A stretch of 64,000 bases of DNA from Echinicola pacifica DSM 19836 (GCF_000373245.1 NZ_KB890740.1:58462-122461); one strand, 5' to 3'; counted from the stretch's first letter, positions 20,226 to 29,559 are shown. Notes: generated from the sequence alone by a model not told the origin. Made by a program: numbers and translations.

Positions 20226-23003
20226 TCAGTCCTGGTTGAGGAACTGTCTCAGAACATAATGGAGAATACCACCATTCTTGAAATAGGCTACTTCCACCTC
20301 TGAATCCAGGCGGCAAATCACTTCAAAATTTACCTCCGCACCTTGATCTTTGATGGCGGTTACCTTAAGTCGCTTGAGTGGACTCAGCCCATCGCTGATG
20401 CCTGTTATAGAAATACTTTCCTTGCCATCCAGGCCTAGTGATTGGGAAGTTTGGCCCTCTGCATATTGCAGCGGCAAGACTCCCATACCGACTAAGTTGG
20501 AGCGGTGAATTCTTTCATAACTTTCCGCAATGACCGCTTTGATACCTAGCAGCGTGGTGCCCTTTGCGGCCCAATCGCGGGAAGATCCACTACCATACTC
20601 CTTGCCTGCTAGGACTATCAAAGGAGTTTTGTCCTGCTGGTATTTTTGGGAAGCATCATAAACTGACATTTCTTCACCCGAAGGAATATGCGTGGTATAG
20701 CCACCTTCCTTGCCCGTAAGTTGGTTTTTGATTCGGACATTGGCGAAAGTACCTCGAACCATCACCTCATCATTACCTCGTCTGGATCCGTAGGAGTTGA
20801 AATCCTTTCGAACCACTCCTCTACCTACCAAATACTGGCCTGCTGGTGAGGATTCGGCAAAGGCACCTGCAGGAGAAATATGATCGGTGGTGATCGAATC
20901 ACCGAGTTTCAGCAAAACGCGACCATTTTGGATATCCTGGGGCTCGGGCACCTCCTCAGAAATGCCCTGGAAGAATGGCGCCTCTTTTATATAAGTAGAT
21001 TCGTCCGACCATTGGTAAACCCTATCACTGGGAGCCTGGAGGTTTTTCCACTGCTCATTTCCCTCAAAAATCTCCCCATAATTTTTCTCAAAATCTCCCG
21101 GACTAAGCACTCGACCCATCACCTCAAAAATCTCATCATTGGAAGGCCAGATATCTTTTAAATATACCGGCTCCAGGTTAGGGTCAAAACCCAGCGGCTC
21201 ATTATTCAGATCCACATCCACTCTGCCCGCCAGCGCATAGGCCACGACCAGCATCGGGGACATGAGGTAATTCATTTTGACCTGAGGGTGCACCCTCGCC
21301 TCAAAATTCCTGTTGCCAGAAAGCACGGAAGCCACCACAAGGTCGTTTTTCTCCACCGCTTCGGCGATATGTCTTGGCAGAGGACCCGAATTTCCGATAC
21401 ATGAGGTGCAGCCATATCCTACGACGTGGAAATGTAAGGCTTCCAAATCCTCCAATAATCCAGCGGATTCCAGGTAGTCGGTCACCACCTTGGAGCCGGG
21501 AGCAAGGGAGGTCTTTACCCAAGGCTTCACGTCAATACCTCTTTCACGGGCTTTTTGTGCCACCAGTCCAGCGCCGATCATCACACTCGGATTGGAAGTA
21601 TTGGTACATGAGGTAATGGCGGCAATCACAATACTGCCGTCAGATAAAGCAAATTCTTCATTGTTGATCTTAACCTCCACCGTTTTGAGGCCATTTTTGG
21701 TTTTGGAGGCGATTTCTACATCTTCAGGCATCTTGCCTGGCTCTGCCAGGGGCTGCCCTCCCCCTTCGCTATACCATCTTAACTTATCTCGATCTTCCAT
21801 GGCGATATACTCCCTGCCATGCACTTCCTGTAGTAACGCACCAAATTTCTCCTTGAAATTTCTTACTAGAATCTTGTCTTGAGGTCTCTTAGGACCAGAA
21901 ACAGTAGGCTCCACGGTGCCCAGATCGAGTTCTACCACACTGCTATACGTGATCGCATCCTCATCTTTACGCCACAGCATATTCGCTTTGGCGTATTCTT
22001 TCACCATTTTGATTTGGTCCTTAGGTCGGTTGGTCTGGTCCATATAGTCCAGCGTGCGATCATCTATCGGGAAATAAGTCACGGTACAGCCAAACTCCGG
22101 CGACATATTGGAAATAGTGGCGCGATCGGGCACCGTAAGGGTGTCAAGGCCCGGGCCAAAGACCTCCACGAATTTTCCTACCACCCCATGATTACGCAGG
22201 AGCTCGGTGATGGTAAGTACCATATCAGTGGCGGTGGTACCTAGAGGAAGTTTACCAGTAAGTTTTAGGCCGACCACCTGAGGCATGATAAAGTAAATAG
22301 GCTGGCCAAGGATAGCGGCCTCGGCCTCGATACCTCCCACTCCCCAGCCGACTACGCCGATTCCATTGACCATAGGCGTATGGGAGTCGGTCCCCACCAG
22401 GGTATCAGGAAAGACATTGCCGTCTCTTTCGATCACCCCTTTGGCTAGGTACTCTAAGTTAACTTGATGGCATATCCCCATTCCTGGAGGGACCACGGAA
22501 AAATTGTCGAAAGACTTTTGAGCCCATTTCAGAAATTCATAGCGCTCGCCATTCCGTTCATATTCCACATCAACATTTCTCTTATAGGAATAATTAGTAC
22601 CAAAATAATCTACCTGTACAGAGTGATCCACCACCAGATCGACGGGGATTAAGGGGTTGATTTTTTGGGGGTCTTTTCCTTTGCGGACAGCCTCAGCTCG
22701 AAGGGAAGCGATGTCCACTACTGCGGGCACCCCTGTAAAATCCTGCATCAGTACACGAGCGGGCTTATAGGGAATGTCCTTATCGGAAGCTTCGGGCTTC
22801 CAGCCCAAAAGGGTTTCTATATGTTCTTTTGTTATCGCAAAATTATCGTAATTGCGTAAAGCATTTTCTAAAAGTATCCGAATCGAAAAAGGAAGTTGCT
22901 TAATCTTATGACCTTGCTCTTGTAATGCCTGCAAACTCCAGAAGTTTTGGGGACCACTGGCTGTTTCTATTTTCTTCTTGATTTGATATGGATCTAAAGA
23001 CAT
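20226..23003 (-). CDS. acnA: Aconitate hydratase, AcnA/IRP type
   Basis: A 925-residue cytosolic 4Fe-4S enzyme of the TCA cycle that converts citrate to isocitrate. The cluster cysteines are visible in ITSCTNTSNP and in GYGCTSCIGNSGP (the C-x-x-C pair). The N-terminal MQDFTGVPAVVDIA and DHSVQVD blocks, and the C-terminal swivel domain (YGSGSSRDWAAKG), are those of the AcnA/iron-regulatory-protein type rather than AcnB. Length and domain order are normal. It is monocistronic; a 7-bp inverted repeat lies about 50 nt upstream. The product feeds the isocitrate dehydrogenase encoded at 48.4-49.8 kb. Confidence 0.97.
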   Translation of the reverse strand: MSLDPYQIKKKIETASGPQNFWSLQALQEQGHKIKQLPFSIRILLENALRNYDNFAITKEHIETLLGWKPEASDKDIPYKPARVLMQDFTGVPAVVDIASLRAEAVRKGKDPQKINPLIPVDLVVDHSVQVDYFGTNYSYKRNVDVEYERNGERYEFLKWAQKSFDNFSVVPPGMGICHQVNLEYLAKGVIERDGNVFPDTLVGTDSHTPMVNGIGVVGWGVGGIEAEAAILGQPIYFIMPQVVGLKLTGKLPLGTTATDMVLTITELLRNHGVVGKFVEVFGPGLDTLTVPDRATISNMSPEFGCTVTYFPIDDRTLDYMDQTNRPKDQIKMVKEYAKANMLWRKDEDAITYSSVVELDLGTVEPTVSGPKRPQDKILVRNFKEKFGALLQEVHGREYIAMEDRDKLRWYSEGGGQPLAEPGKMPEDVEIASKTKNGLKTVEVKINNEEFALSDGSIVIAAITSCTNTSNPSVMIGAGLVAQKARERGIDVKPWVKTSLAPGSKVVTDYLESAGLLEDLEALHFHVVGYGCTSCIGNSGPLPRHIAEAVEKNDLVVASVLSGNRNFEARVHPQVKMNYLMSPMLVVAYALAGRVDVDLNNEPLGFDPNLEPVYLKDIWPSNDEIFEVMGRVLSPGDFEKNYGEIFEGNEQWKNLQAPSDRVYQWSDESTYIKEAPFFQGISEEVPEPQDIQNGRVLLKLGDSITTDHISPAGAFAESSPAGQYLVGRGVVRKDFNSYGSRRGNDEVMVRGTFANVRIKNQLTGKEGGYTTHIPSGEEMSVYDASQKYQQDKTPLIVLAGKEYGSGSSRDWAAKGTTLLGIKAVIAESYERIHRSNLVGMGVLPLQYAEGQTSQSLGLDGKESISITGISDGLSPLKRLKVTAIKDQGAEVNFEVICRLDSEVEVAYFKNGGILHYVLRQFLNQD

Positions 23004-23049
23004 ATGTAATATGGTTTTATATAGTGATAAAAATGGTTACAAAATATTA

Positions 23050-23066
23050 ACTGTTTAAAAAACAGT
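23050..23066. repeat. Inverted repeat upstream of acnA (possible operator)
   Basis: ACTGTTT-AAA-AAACAGT: 7-bp arms with a 3-nt spacer, lying between acnA and the divergent hydrolase gene. Symmetry and position suggest a protein-binding site; no T-run follows. Confidence 0.4.
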
Positions 23067-23168
23067 ATGATTCATTAATATAAGTTTTTTTGCCTTAAAT
23101 TGTGTCCTGATTTACCGATTCGAAGGTCGGATCATGATCTACAGAACTTAGGAATAAATGACCTTTTC

Positions 23169-24215
23169 ATGAAAATAGCCTTATATGCATTTTCAATATT
23201 TATGATTGTCGCAACTCTCATGCCAGTGGTGAAAAAAGACTACTGGACTTTTAGAGTTTTTGATTATCCAAGGTTCCAGAAGTTGATCTTGATATCAGCA
23301 TTGATAGTAATCTGGCTGACTGAAGGTTACCAAACGCTATCACAAGTGGATTTTGGGATAGTTTTTGCCTTATTTTTGCTATGGGCATGGCTCATAAAAC
23401 AGATTATCCCCTATTCTCCTTTCTACCCAAAAATGGTAATTTCTGCCAAAAAACAAGAGGAAGAATCTATAGAACTTTTGGTAGCCAATGTATATCAATA
23501 CAATGATCAGTACGATAAAGCCAGGCAATTGCTGGAAAAAGAACAGTCGGATATTTTTGTATTGGTAGAAACTGACCAGCGATGGAAAGAGGAAATTGAG
23601 GTATTCAAATCGGAATATCCCTATCAGGTGGAGCTGCCAATAGACAATACCTATGGCATGCTTTTATACTCAAAGTTAGAGCTTCAAAATGTAGAGATCA
23701 ACTATCTTATCAATGAAGAGGTACCTAGCATTGCGGCAGATATTACGGTGCAGGGTCAGACCGTTCGTCTGCACGCTATACACCCTACTCCCCCAGTGCC
23801 TGGAGAAAATACCCATAGCACCGAAAGGGACGCTGAAATATTGATGGTTGGTAAGCGTGTAAAAGAAGAGAATATCCCGAGCATCATTATGGGAGATCTC
23901 AATGATGTCGCTTGGAGCTATACGACAGAACTGTTTCTCAAGATCAGCGGCATGGGTGACCCTAGACGTGGTCGGGGGATGTATAATACTTTTCATGCCA
24001 AATACCCCTTTATGAGGTGGCCCTTGGATCACTTCTTTGTGAGCAGTCACTTTAGGGTCAAAAAAATCAAGGTCCATAACTCCATCGGCTCTGACCACTT
24101 TCCTATCAGTATCGCTTTAGTCATCAATCCTGCAACTCATAACGAAAAGCTGGAAGCTAGCGCAGAAGAAAAAGAAGAAGCCGAAGAAAAAATCGTTCAA
24201 GGCATCAACTTCTAA
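23169..24215 (+). CDS. Membrane-anchored endonuclease/exonuclease/phosphatase (EEP) family protein
   Basis: A 348-residue protein with about three N-terminal membrane helices (MKIALYAFSIFMIVATLMPVV, LILISALIVIWL, FGIVFALFLLWAWL), then an EEP-fold domain. Catalytic motifs are visible: LVANVYQYN, LVETD (metal-binding Glu), HAIHPTPP, MGDLNDVAWS (Asp/Asn pair), and GSDHFPI at the end (Asp-His pair). The start is placed at 23169 because the preceding in-frame residues look non-coding. Members of this group hydrolyse phosphodiesters or phosphomonoesters; the substrate here is unknown. The domain probably faces the periplasm, but topology cannot be settled by eye. The last about 25 residues are rich in Glu and Lys. 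Confidence 0.9.
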   Translation: MKIALYAFSIFMIVATLMPVVKKDYWTFRVFDYPRFQKLILISALIVIWLTEGYQTLSQVDFGIVFALFLLWAWLIKQIIPYSPFYPKMVISAKKQEEESIELLVANVYQYNDQYDKARQLLEKEQSDIFVLVETDQRWKEEIEVFKSEYPYQVELPIDNTYGMLLYSKLELQNVEINYLINEEVPSIAADITVQGQTVRLHAIHPTPPVPGENTHSTERDAEILMVGKRVKEENIPSIIMGDLNDVAWSYTTELFLKISGMGDPRRGRGMYNTFHAKYPFMRWPLDHFFVSSHFRVKKIKVHNSIGSDHFPISIALVINPATHNEKLEASAEEKEEAEEKIVQGINF

Positions 24216-24580
24216 ACGCCATTCAGCCAAAGGGTATTTAGGAACCGTTTTGAGCCTTCTATTTAATTGCGGTGTGATTTGTATCAAAGGATAGGTGCAG
24301 GCCTTAAAAGAGCCCAAAAACCAGTGGCTGCAAGGCCCATTCGGCATGGCTATTCAATGACATGAATAGCCCCCTAAGCTTAGCGAAGTAGAATCAACAA
24401 ATCATTTGAGATCATCCCTTATGACTTTTGGCTCTATTAGGAGGGAATCAATGGTATTATCATAAATATCATCTCAATCATGCTAAAAAAAACACCAACT
24501 GAATAAAAGGCCACTTCAATCGTCCTGCATCATTACTTTGGGCCGAGTGCGTAAAACTCGGTGGTAATTCTATAACAAAA
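24216..24580. other. Intergenic region with a perfect 9-bp inverted repeat
   Basis: No gene seen. GGCTATTCA (24348-24356), a 6-nt loop, TGAATAGCC (24363-24371) forms a good hairpin. It lies 130 nt past the hydrolase gene and has no T-run, so it is not a standard terminator. Confidence 0.45.
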
Positions 24581-24619
24581 AAATCCCTATCACCGCCCGA
24601 AGGGCAGCAATAGGGATTT
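24581..24619 (-). terminator. Terminator of the mla operon
   Basis: AAATCCCTAT (24581-24590) pairs with ATAGGGATTT (24610-24619), with an inner GCCC/GGGC hairpin. On the minus strand it ends in a run of T. It is about 30 nt past the mlaD stop. Confidence 0.88.
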
Positions 24620-24649
24620 CAATAAATATTGGAAGTAGATATAAATCTA

Positions 24650-25645
24650 TCAGTTGCCTTTGGCGGCTTCTTCAGCTTCTTTGGCTTCTGCTTTATCTTT
24701 ACGCTTATGGGCTTTTCTCATGATCCAGGCATATTCCAGCGCTTCCAGGTTATCATTAAGAAGTTCGGAGGTCGTTTCTGCGTTCTTCAGTGTTTCCTTA
24801 ATATACTGGGCAAACTCCTCATCATTTAATAACATTCCTAGCGCATTATCCTTATCGGTCAGCTTGCCGCTAGCGGCATTAAAATTCTGAGCAGCGGAGG
24901 AAGCTTCCTCGCTGGTATTTTGCAATTCGCTGGCAGTGGCTTTAAGACTGGAGAAGATGGTGGTATCATTTGCAAGTTCGTACATCATGGTACCTTCACG
25001 ATTGAGGCTGGCGGTAAATGTGCCTAGGTCTCTCGCCATTTTCTGACCATGAGCTGCTGTTTGCTCTAAGCTGGCCACTGTATTTTTGAAATTTTGAGCA
25101 AGCAGGGTATCCGTCAACACGGCTCCTACGATACCTTCACCTTTGGCAATTTTGCCGGTAAGGACTTTAAGGTCATTCGTAATAGAAACCAAGTTTTGGT
25201 TATTCTCCTGAAGTGTTTCCATCATATTGTCGGTATCCAATGGCATCACCGCCAGCAGACGATCTCCATTTTCAATAGCAGGAGCCTGAGTGGTGCCGCC
25301 ATAGATGACGATAATCCGGTTACCTATAAGCCCATCAGAACTAATGGTGGCTTTGGAGTCCTTGCGGATATACTCCCTGGCTTCCACATCGACATTCAAT
25401 TCTATCTCCACTTGAGATTGTCCATAGAAACGGATAGCGGATACGGTACCGATCTTCACACCAGAAAACCAGACGTTGTTTCCCGCTTGAAGTCCCTGGA
25501 CATCATCGAATACGGCAGATAGCTTAAAGCTTTTCACAAAAACCTTTTGTTGAGCTCCTAGGGTAAGAATACCCAGTACGGCGATAATAATGCCCACAAG
25601 GACAAAAATGCCAACGATTACAGATTTTTTATTATCGTTTTTCAT
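24650..25645 (-). CDS. mlaD: MlaD family (MCE domain) lipid-transport protein
   Basis: A 331-residue periplasmic substrate-binding part of an Mla-type ABC system that moves phospholipids between the two membranes. One N-terminal membrane anchor (about 8-29, VIVGIFVLVGIIIAVLGIL) is followed by an MCE domain (about 37-120: VQGLQAGNNVWFSGVKIGTV, then GLIGNRIIVI). A long helical C-terminal half (TLQENNQNL, ATASELQNTSEEASSAAQNF) follows and may form a tube or coiled coil in a hexamer. E. coli MlaD is only about 183 residues, so this is a long-tailed form. Its start overlaps the mlaF stop by 1 nt (TGATG). It is the last gene of the operon. MlaA, MlaB and MlaC are not in the window. Confidence 0.92.
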   Translation of the reverse strand: MKNDNKKSVIVGIFVLVGIIIAVLGILTLGAQQKVFVKSFKLSAVFDDVQGLQAGNNVWFSGVKIGTVSAIRFYGQSQVEIELNVDVEAREYIRKDSKATISSDGLIGNRIIVIYGGTTQAPAIENGDRLLAVMPLDTDNMMETLQENNQNLVSITNDLKVLTGKIAKGEGIVGAVLTDTLLAQNFKNTVASLEQTAAHGQKMARDLGTFTASLNREGTMMYELANDTTIFSSLKATASELQNTSEEASSAAQNFNAASGKLTDKDNALGMLLNDEEFAQYIKETLKNAETTSELLNDNLEALEYAWIMRKAHKRKDKAEAKEAEEAAKGN

Positions 25646-26394
25646 CAGGTAATGAAATTATAGTCATAAAATGATTTTACTCTTTGGTCTTCGGGCATCT
25701 GAAAAACTTCTTCGAATTTTCCTTCAGCCCCAAATTGGCCATCCAAAAGGACAGCCACTCTATCCCCTGTATCTTTGGCACAGGTCAGATCATGGGTAAT
25801 GATAATGGAAGAGGTATTATAATTCTCCCTTACCTCATTGATCAGGTTGTTGATATCACTGCAGGTGATGGGATCCAAGCCTGCTGTGGGTTCATCGTAA
25901 AGCATGATCTCGGGCTTCAGGATCAAGGTCCTTGCAATACCAATTCTTTTACGTTGTCCACCCGACAGTTCGGAGGGCATCTGATTGATGGTTTGGAGCA
26001 ACCCAACCGCATCCAGAGTTTCTTCCACCTGCTTGTCTATTTCTTTTCGGCTAAGGCCTTTGATATTCCTCACCAGAGGAAACTCAAGATTCTCACGCAC
26101 CGTCATACTATCGTATAGCGCACTGGCCTGAAAACTAAAACCGATTTGTAAGCGGAGTGCATTGAGATCGCGAGGGCTTAGCTTAGACACTTCCTTGCCG
26201 AGCACCTGCATGGTACCTTCATCCTGGGTAAGGAGGCCCACCATGATTTTGATCAACACGGACTTGCCAGTACCAGATTTACCTAGTACTACCACATTTT
26301 CCCCCTTATAAAGATCAAGATCCACTCCCATCAACACATCCAGATCACCGAATGATTTTTTCAGGTTTCTAACTTCTACTACCTTTTCTCTCAT
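25645..26394 (-). CDS. mlaF: Mla-type ABC transporter ATP-binding protein
   Basis: A 249-residue cytosolic ATPase of the Mla lipid-transport system. Motifs: Walker A GKSGTGKS, Q-loop region FSFQASALYDSMTVRENLEFPL, signature LSGGQRKRIG, Walker B IMLYDEPTAGLDP, and the switch His in IITHDL. The start is placed at 26394 (MREKVVEVRNLKKSFG) because it matches the family N-terminus; the frame is open upstream to 26451, but that would run into mlaE. It lies 7 nt after mlaE and overlaps mlaD by 1 nt, so the three genes are one transcript. Confidence 0.95.
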   Translation of the reverse strand: MREKVVEVRNLKKSFGDLDVLMGVDLDLYKGENVVVLGKSGTGKSVLIKIMVGLLTQDEGTMQVLGKEVSKLSPRDLNALRLQIGFSFQASALYDSMTVRENLEFPLVRNIKGLSRKEIDKQVEETLDAVGLLQTINQMPSELSGGQRKRIGIARTLILKPEIMLYDEPTAGLDPITCSDINNLINEVRENYNTSSIIITHDLTCAKDTGDRVAVLLDGQFGAEGKFEEVFQMPEDQRVKSFYDYNFIT

Positions 26395-26401
26395 AATATG
26401 T

Positions 26402-27199
26402 TTAAGACAGTCGAATAAAGTTAACAATCTGCAAAGCCAATAACTCCTCAATGAATATCAAAAACATCGCCAAAACCACCGATGCGTTGGCAGCTTTGCC
26501 GACACCTTCGGTTCCTTTGGAAGAATTATAGCCTTTATAACATCCCACAATACCTATTGTAAAACCAAAAACTAAGGACTTAAGTATGGAAGAAAATATA
26601 TCCAAAAACGAAATGGAGTCAAACACCTGAACAAAGTAGGTGGTAAAACTCACATTTTCTATGGAGGTCACGGATAAGAAGGCTCCCATAAGGGCCACAA
26701 AATCGGTGTACATCACCAGTATTGGAATCATGAAGGTGGTCGCCAAGACTCTAGTGACGACCAAAAATTTAAAGGGATTGGTCGCTGATACCTCCATGGC
26801 ATCGATCTGCTCCGTCACTTTCATGGAGCCGATCTCTGCACCAATACTGGAGCCCACCTTGCCGGCCGCAATCAATGCGGTCACCAAAGGCCCCATGGCT
26901 CTCACGATCGCAATGGAAATCAATGCTGGCAACCATGAGGTCGCCCCAAACTCCGAAAGCGATGGTCGAGACTGATTGGTAAATACTATTCCTACGATAA
27001 ACCCTGTGAGTGAAATTAGCGGAAGGGAGTTATACCCTATCTTATAACACTGTCGAATTACTTCCTTAAATTCGTATGGAGGAATCCACACCTCGATGAA
27101 AAAACGCTTGACAAATGCAAAAGCATCCGCCAGACCTAGCATCATCTTATCAATTTTTGGGCTTATAAAATTCGCTCTATTACCTGATTGATTAGCCAT
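26402..27199 (-). CDS. mlaE: Mla-type ABC transporter permease
   Basis: A 265-residue inner-membrane permease with about five or six hydrophobic segments. Family marks: the N-terminal amphipathic segment, LPLISLTGFIVGIVFTNQ, ATSWLPALISIAIVRAMGPLVTALIAAGKVGSSIGAEIGSMKVTEQIDAM (the conserved cytoplasmic loop), and GCYKGYNSSKGTEGVGKAANASVV near the end. It is the first gene of the operon mlaE-mlaF-mlaD. The system is thought to keep the outer leaflet of the outer membrane free of misplaced phospholipid or to supply lipid to it; direction is debated for the family. Confidence 0.95.
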   Translation of the reverse strand: MANQSGNRANFISPKIDKMMLGLADAFAFVKRFFIEVWIPPYEFKEVIRQCYKIGYNSLPLISLTGFIVGIVFTNQSRPSLSEFGATSWLPALISIAIVRAMGPLVTALIAAGKVGSSIGAEIGSMKVTEQIDAMEVSATNPFKFLVVTRVLATTFMIPILVMYTDFVALMGAFLSVTSIENVSFTTYFVQVFDSISFLDIFSSILKSLVFGFTIGIVGCYKGYNSSKGTEGVGKAANASVVLAMFLIFIEELLALQIVNFIRLS

Positions 27200-27269
27200 A
27201 AATAATTATTGATTGTGCGAAGCTAACAAATTTCAATTGATTAGACTTTATTATTAGTTGAATTTTGGT

Positions 27270-28445
27270 TTACAAAATACCTGCCAAAGAATCTTTTTTA
27301 AGTGGCTTTACCAAAAATCCCGTAACCATTTCATATTCCTTACTGCGCTCTTCATCCCTGGGATCTATACTGGATGACAACATTTTTACTTCTACCTCCA
27401 ACCCTTTCTCTATCATCTTATCCAAAAAATCCCAGCCCTTCATCTCAGGCATATTGATATCCAATAAAAGCAAGTCTATCCCATTATCCATCAGCCATTC
27501 CCAGGCATCAATGGGATTCGAAAAGAACACTAAATTCAAACTAGGATCAGTCCCCAATAAAAGTCGACGGTTGATCAAGTGCTGTACCTTATCATCATCC
27601 ACTATCAATATTGTCTTAGACTCAGATTTTGAGTCCTGAGAAGTATTCTCATTTTTCACCATTTCTTCCGCTAATATTTCATTCATATTTTTAACCTCCT
27701 CATCCAGTTCCTCTGATGACCTCTGAAGTAAATCCACATACTCCGTATCAATGCCATTCTCCTTCAACAAAGTTACGATTCCTAATATATTAGAAAGCGG
27801 TCTGCGCAGATTATGCGAGTTCATAAATGAATATTTTTTCAAACGCTCATTTTGCCATTTAAGTGACTTATTCAATTTCTCCTTTTCCAGCAAGCTTAAC
27901 CTCAAGCCGGTATTGTCCACCGCTGTCACCATCACCCGCTGCTGCTCCTCCATTTCGAAAGGTACAGTATAAATATCCATCAACCTCGTTTGACCGTTTT
28001 GGTCAATTATCTGATGTTCTTTTAAGCTCACCAGATGACCCGAAAATATACGCTGTGACTCCTCATCAGATATCCCCATTTTTTGAAGGAATTTGGTGGG
28101 GTCATCAAATAGCGAGTCGCCACCGAAAATCCTCTTCGTCGCAAGGTTGGAGGATACAAATTGACCCGAGCCTTTTTCGATGATCCACATGCATATAGGA
28201 ATATGATCATAGACGACCGAGTACTTACTCCACACCATCCGGTCCTGACGAATCGATCGATCCACTAGAAAGTAAATCAGCACCCCGGAAAGAACCACAA
28301 AAAGAATCGCCTTGATCACCTCAAACTGTACAACTGACATCAAGCCTAATTGTTCCATTAAGGTATCAAAGTATAAAGAAGAAAATGCAACCCATCCTCC
28401 TCCAATCAAGATGTACACAAGTGCAATTTTTATACTTGACTTCAT
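27270..28445 (-). CDS. Membrane PAS-DHp-receiver protein lacking a kinase ATPase domain
   Basis: A 391-residue signalling protein. Two N-terminal membrane helices (about 6-24 and 43-62) are followed by a PAS-like domain (about 75-180, YDHIPICMWIIEKGSGQFVSSN). Next comes a histidine-kinase dimerisation segment with a candidate phospho-His211 in NSHNLRRPLSNILG, then a receiver domain (about 277-390). The receiver has its acidic pair (Asp283/284), phospho-acceptor Asp329 (LLLLDINMPEMKGWDF) and conserved Lys380 (FLVKPL). Only about 50 residues separate the DHp helix from the receiver, so there is no HATPase domain (no N, G1, F or G2 box). It could therefore take phosphate from another kinase or act as a phosphatase or scaffold. 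It is monocistronic, with inverted repeats upstream. Confidence 0.85.
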   Translation of the reverse strand: MKSSIKIALVYILIGGGWVAFSSLYFDTLMEQLGLMSVVQFEVIKAILFVVLSGVLIYFLVDRSIRQDRMVWSKYSVVYDHIPICMWIIEKGSGQFVSSNLATKRIFGGDSLFDDPTKFLQKMGISDEESQRIFSGHLVSLKEHQIIDQNGQTRLMDIYTVPFEMEEQQRVMVTAVDNTGLRLSLLEKEKLNKSLKWQNERLKKYSFMNSHNLRRPLSNILGIVTLLKENGIDTEYVDLLQRSSEELDEEVKNMNEILAEEMVKNENTSQDSKSESKTILIVDDDKVQHLINRRLLLGTDPSLNLVFFSNPIDAWEWLMDNGIDLLLLDINMPEMKGWDFLDKMIEKGLEVEVKMLSSSIDPRDEERSKEYEMVTGFLVKPLKKDSLAGIL

Positions 28446-28525
28446 TGGTTATATAGCTAGTATTCCAAGATATAAAATAATCTCGGAATTCTTATATATT
28501 TTTTCCATATCCAATATTTATACTG

Positions 28526-28581
28526 TTTTAGTCAAGACTAAAAAGTTTAGCCGAAACTATATTAGACACAACTAAACTTTT
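28526..28581. repeat. Two abutting inverted repeats upstream of the PAS-DHp-receiver gene
   Basis: TTTTAGTC-AA-GACTAAAA (28526-28543, perfect 8-bp arms) directly joins AAAAGTTTAG (28541-28550), which pairs with CTAAACTTTT (28572-28581, perfect 10-bp arms). They lie 80-136 nt before the start at 28445. They may be an operator or an RNA switch structure. Confidence 0.5.
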
Positions 28582-29559
28582 CATATAATTCTATATACCA
28601 ACTAATTACCTTAAACTATATAAATCATAACTTACATTCTTGACATAAAACCAAAACCATACTATATTCGGTATATACTGAGGGATATCTGATTACTATG
28701 ACTGGTCCACACTCCCTTTTAATCACTAAAAGCGCCACTTTCACGCGTCCATAAAAGCCCCTAATTTGACTGTATAAACCTACCAAAACAGGCCATTTGA
28801 GCTTATAATAATGTGCTAACTTCTTTCTCATTCTAGTCTTCCTTTTCCCCTCTTCCACCCTAAGCGCAAGCCCCTACTTCCTGCCTCTTTCCCTATGCCA
28901 CGAAAGATATTACCTGAATAATAAGGCCCAATCCCCGAACATCCGGAAACCAATTTCTCCCCTTAAAGAGACGGATGACTTTTAGCATCCAGGACTAAAT
29001 CCTCCTGGTAATCGTCCCACTTCTACCCTTATTATTGGCGTCTTTCCCTACTCCCCAGCTCACTACAGTCCTGGAAGTAGGAGCAATTGGAATCAATTAT
29101 AAGCCTATAAAAGCTCCCATATCCCCTAGCGGTAAAGGTAAAAAGCCTCGTACATCTGCTTAAGCTAAATACCCAAAATAAGGCCTGGGAAGAGGAAGAT
29201 AAGGCAGTGAAATTAGCCTTGCACTCATAAGTCACAAATGACCGATTTGTCCAAGTATTGGATTATTGATTCCTCTGTCTCTTGTATATCGGGCTCGGTA
29301 TGGCGCAGATGATATCTGCCCTCCTTTGCTATCCCAAATCCTCTTCCATAGCTTATTAATTAGGGCTAATTTGGGATGAATTGGGAGATAAAAATATTCT
29401 CCTATATAGGAAATCAAAGGATAGACCTCCCTCCAGGTCAGCAAAAAGTAAGTGGAAATACGATAGAAATTCAGGAATTTAAAGTGGATTTAGAAGCAAT
29501 GGCATGAGGCCTCCTTCCAAAAAAACATAAGCCAATGTTCAATAATTGGCAGGAAAACG
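28582..29559. other. Gene-poor stretch of about 1 kb
   Basis: No frame here has a recognisable protein signature. The short minus-strand frames at 28625-28858, 29032-29235 and 29232-29444 have biased composition and no start context. I see no tRNA cloverleaf, rRNA or mobile-element end. It may be a decayed locus or hold a small RNA. Confidence 0.5.

Noticed and set aside
24348..24371. GGCTATTCA/TGAATAGCC hairpin considered as a terminator of the EEP-family gene
   Set aside because: It has no T-run on the plus-strand side and is 130 nt downstream; listed only as an inverted repeat.
28625..29444. Three short minus-strand frames in the 1-kb gap
   Set aside because: None shows a motif, signal or periodic pattern; chance frames in non-coding DNA.
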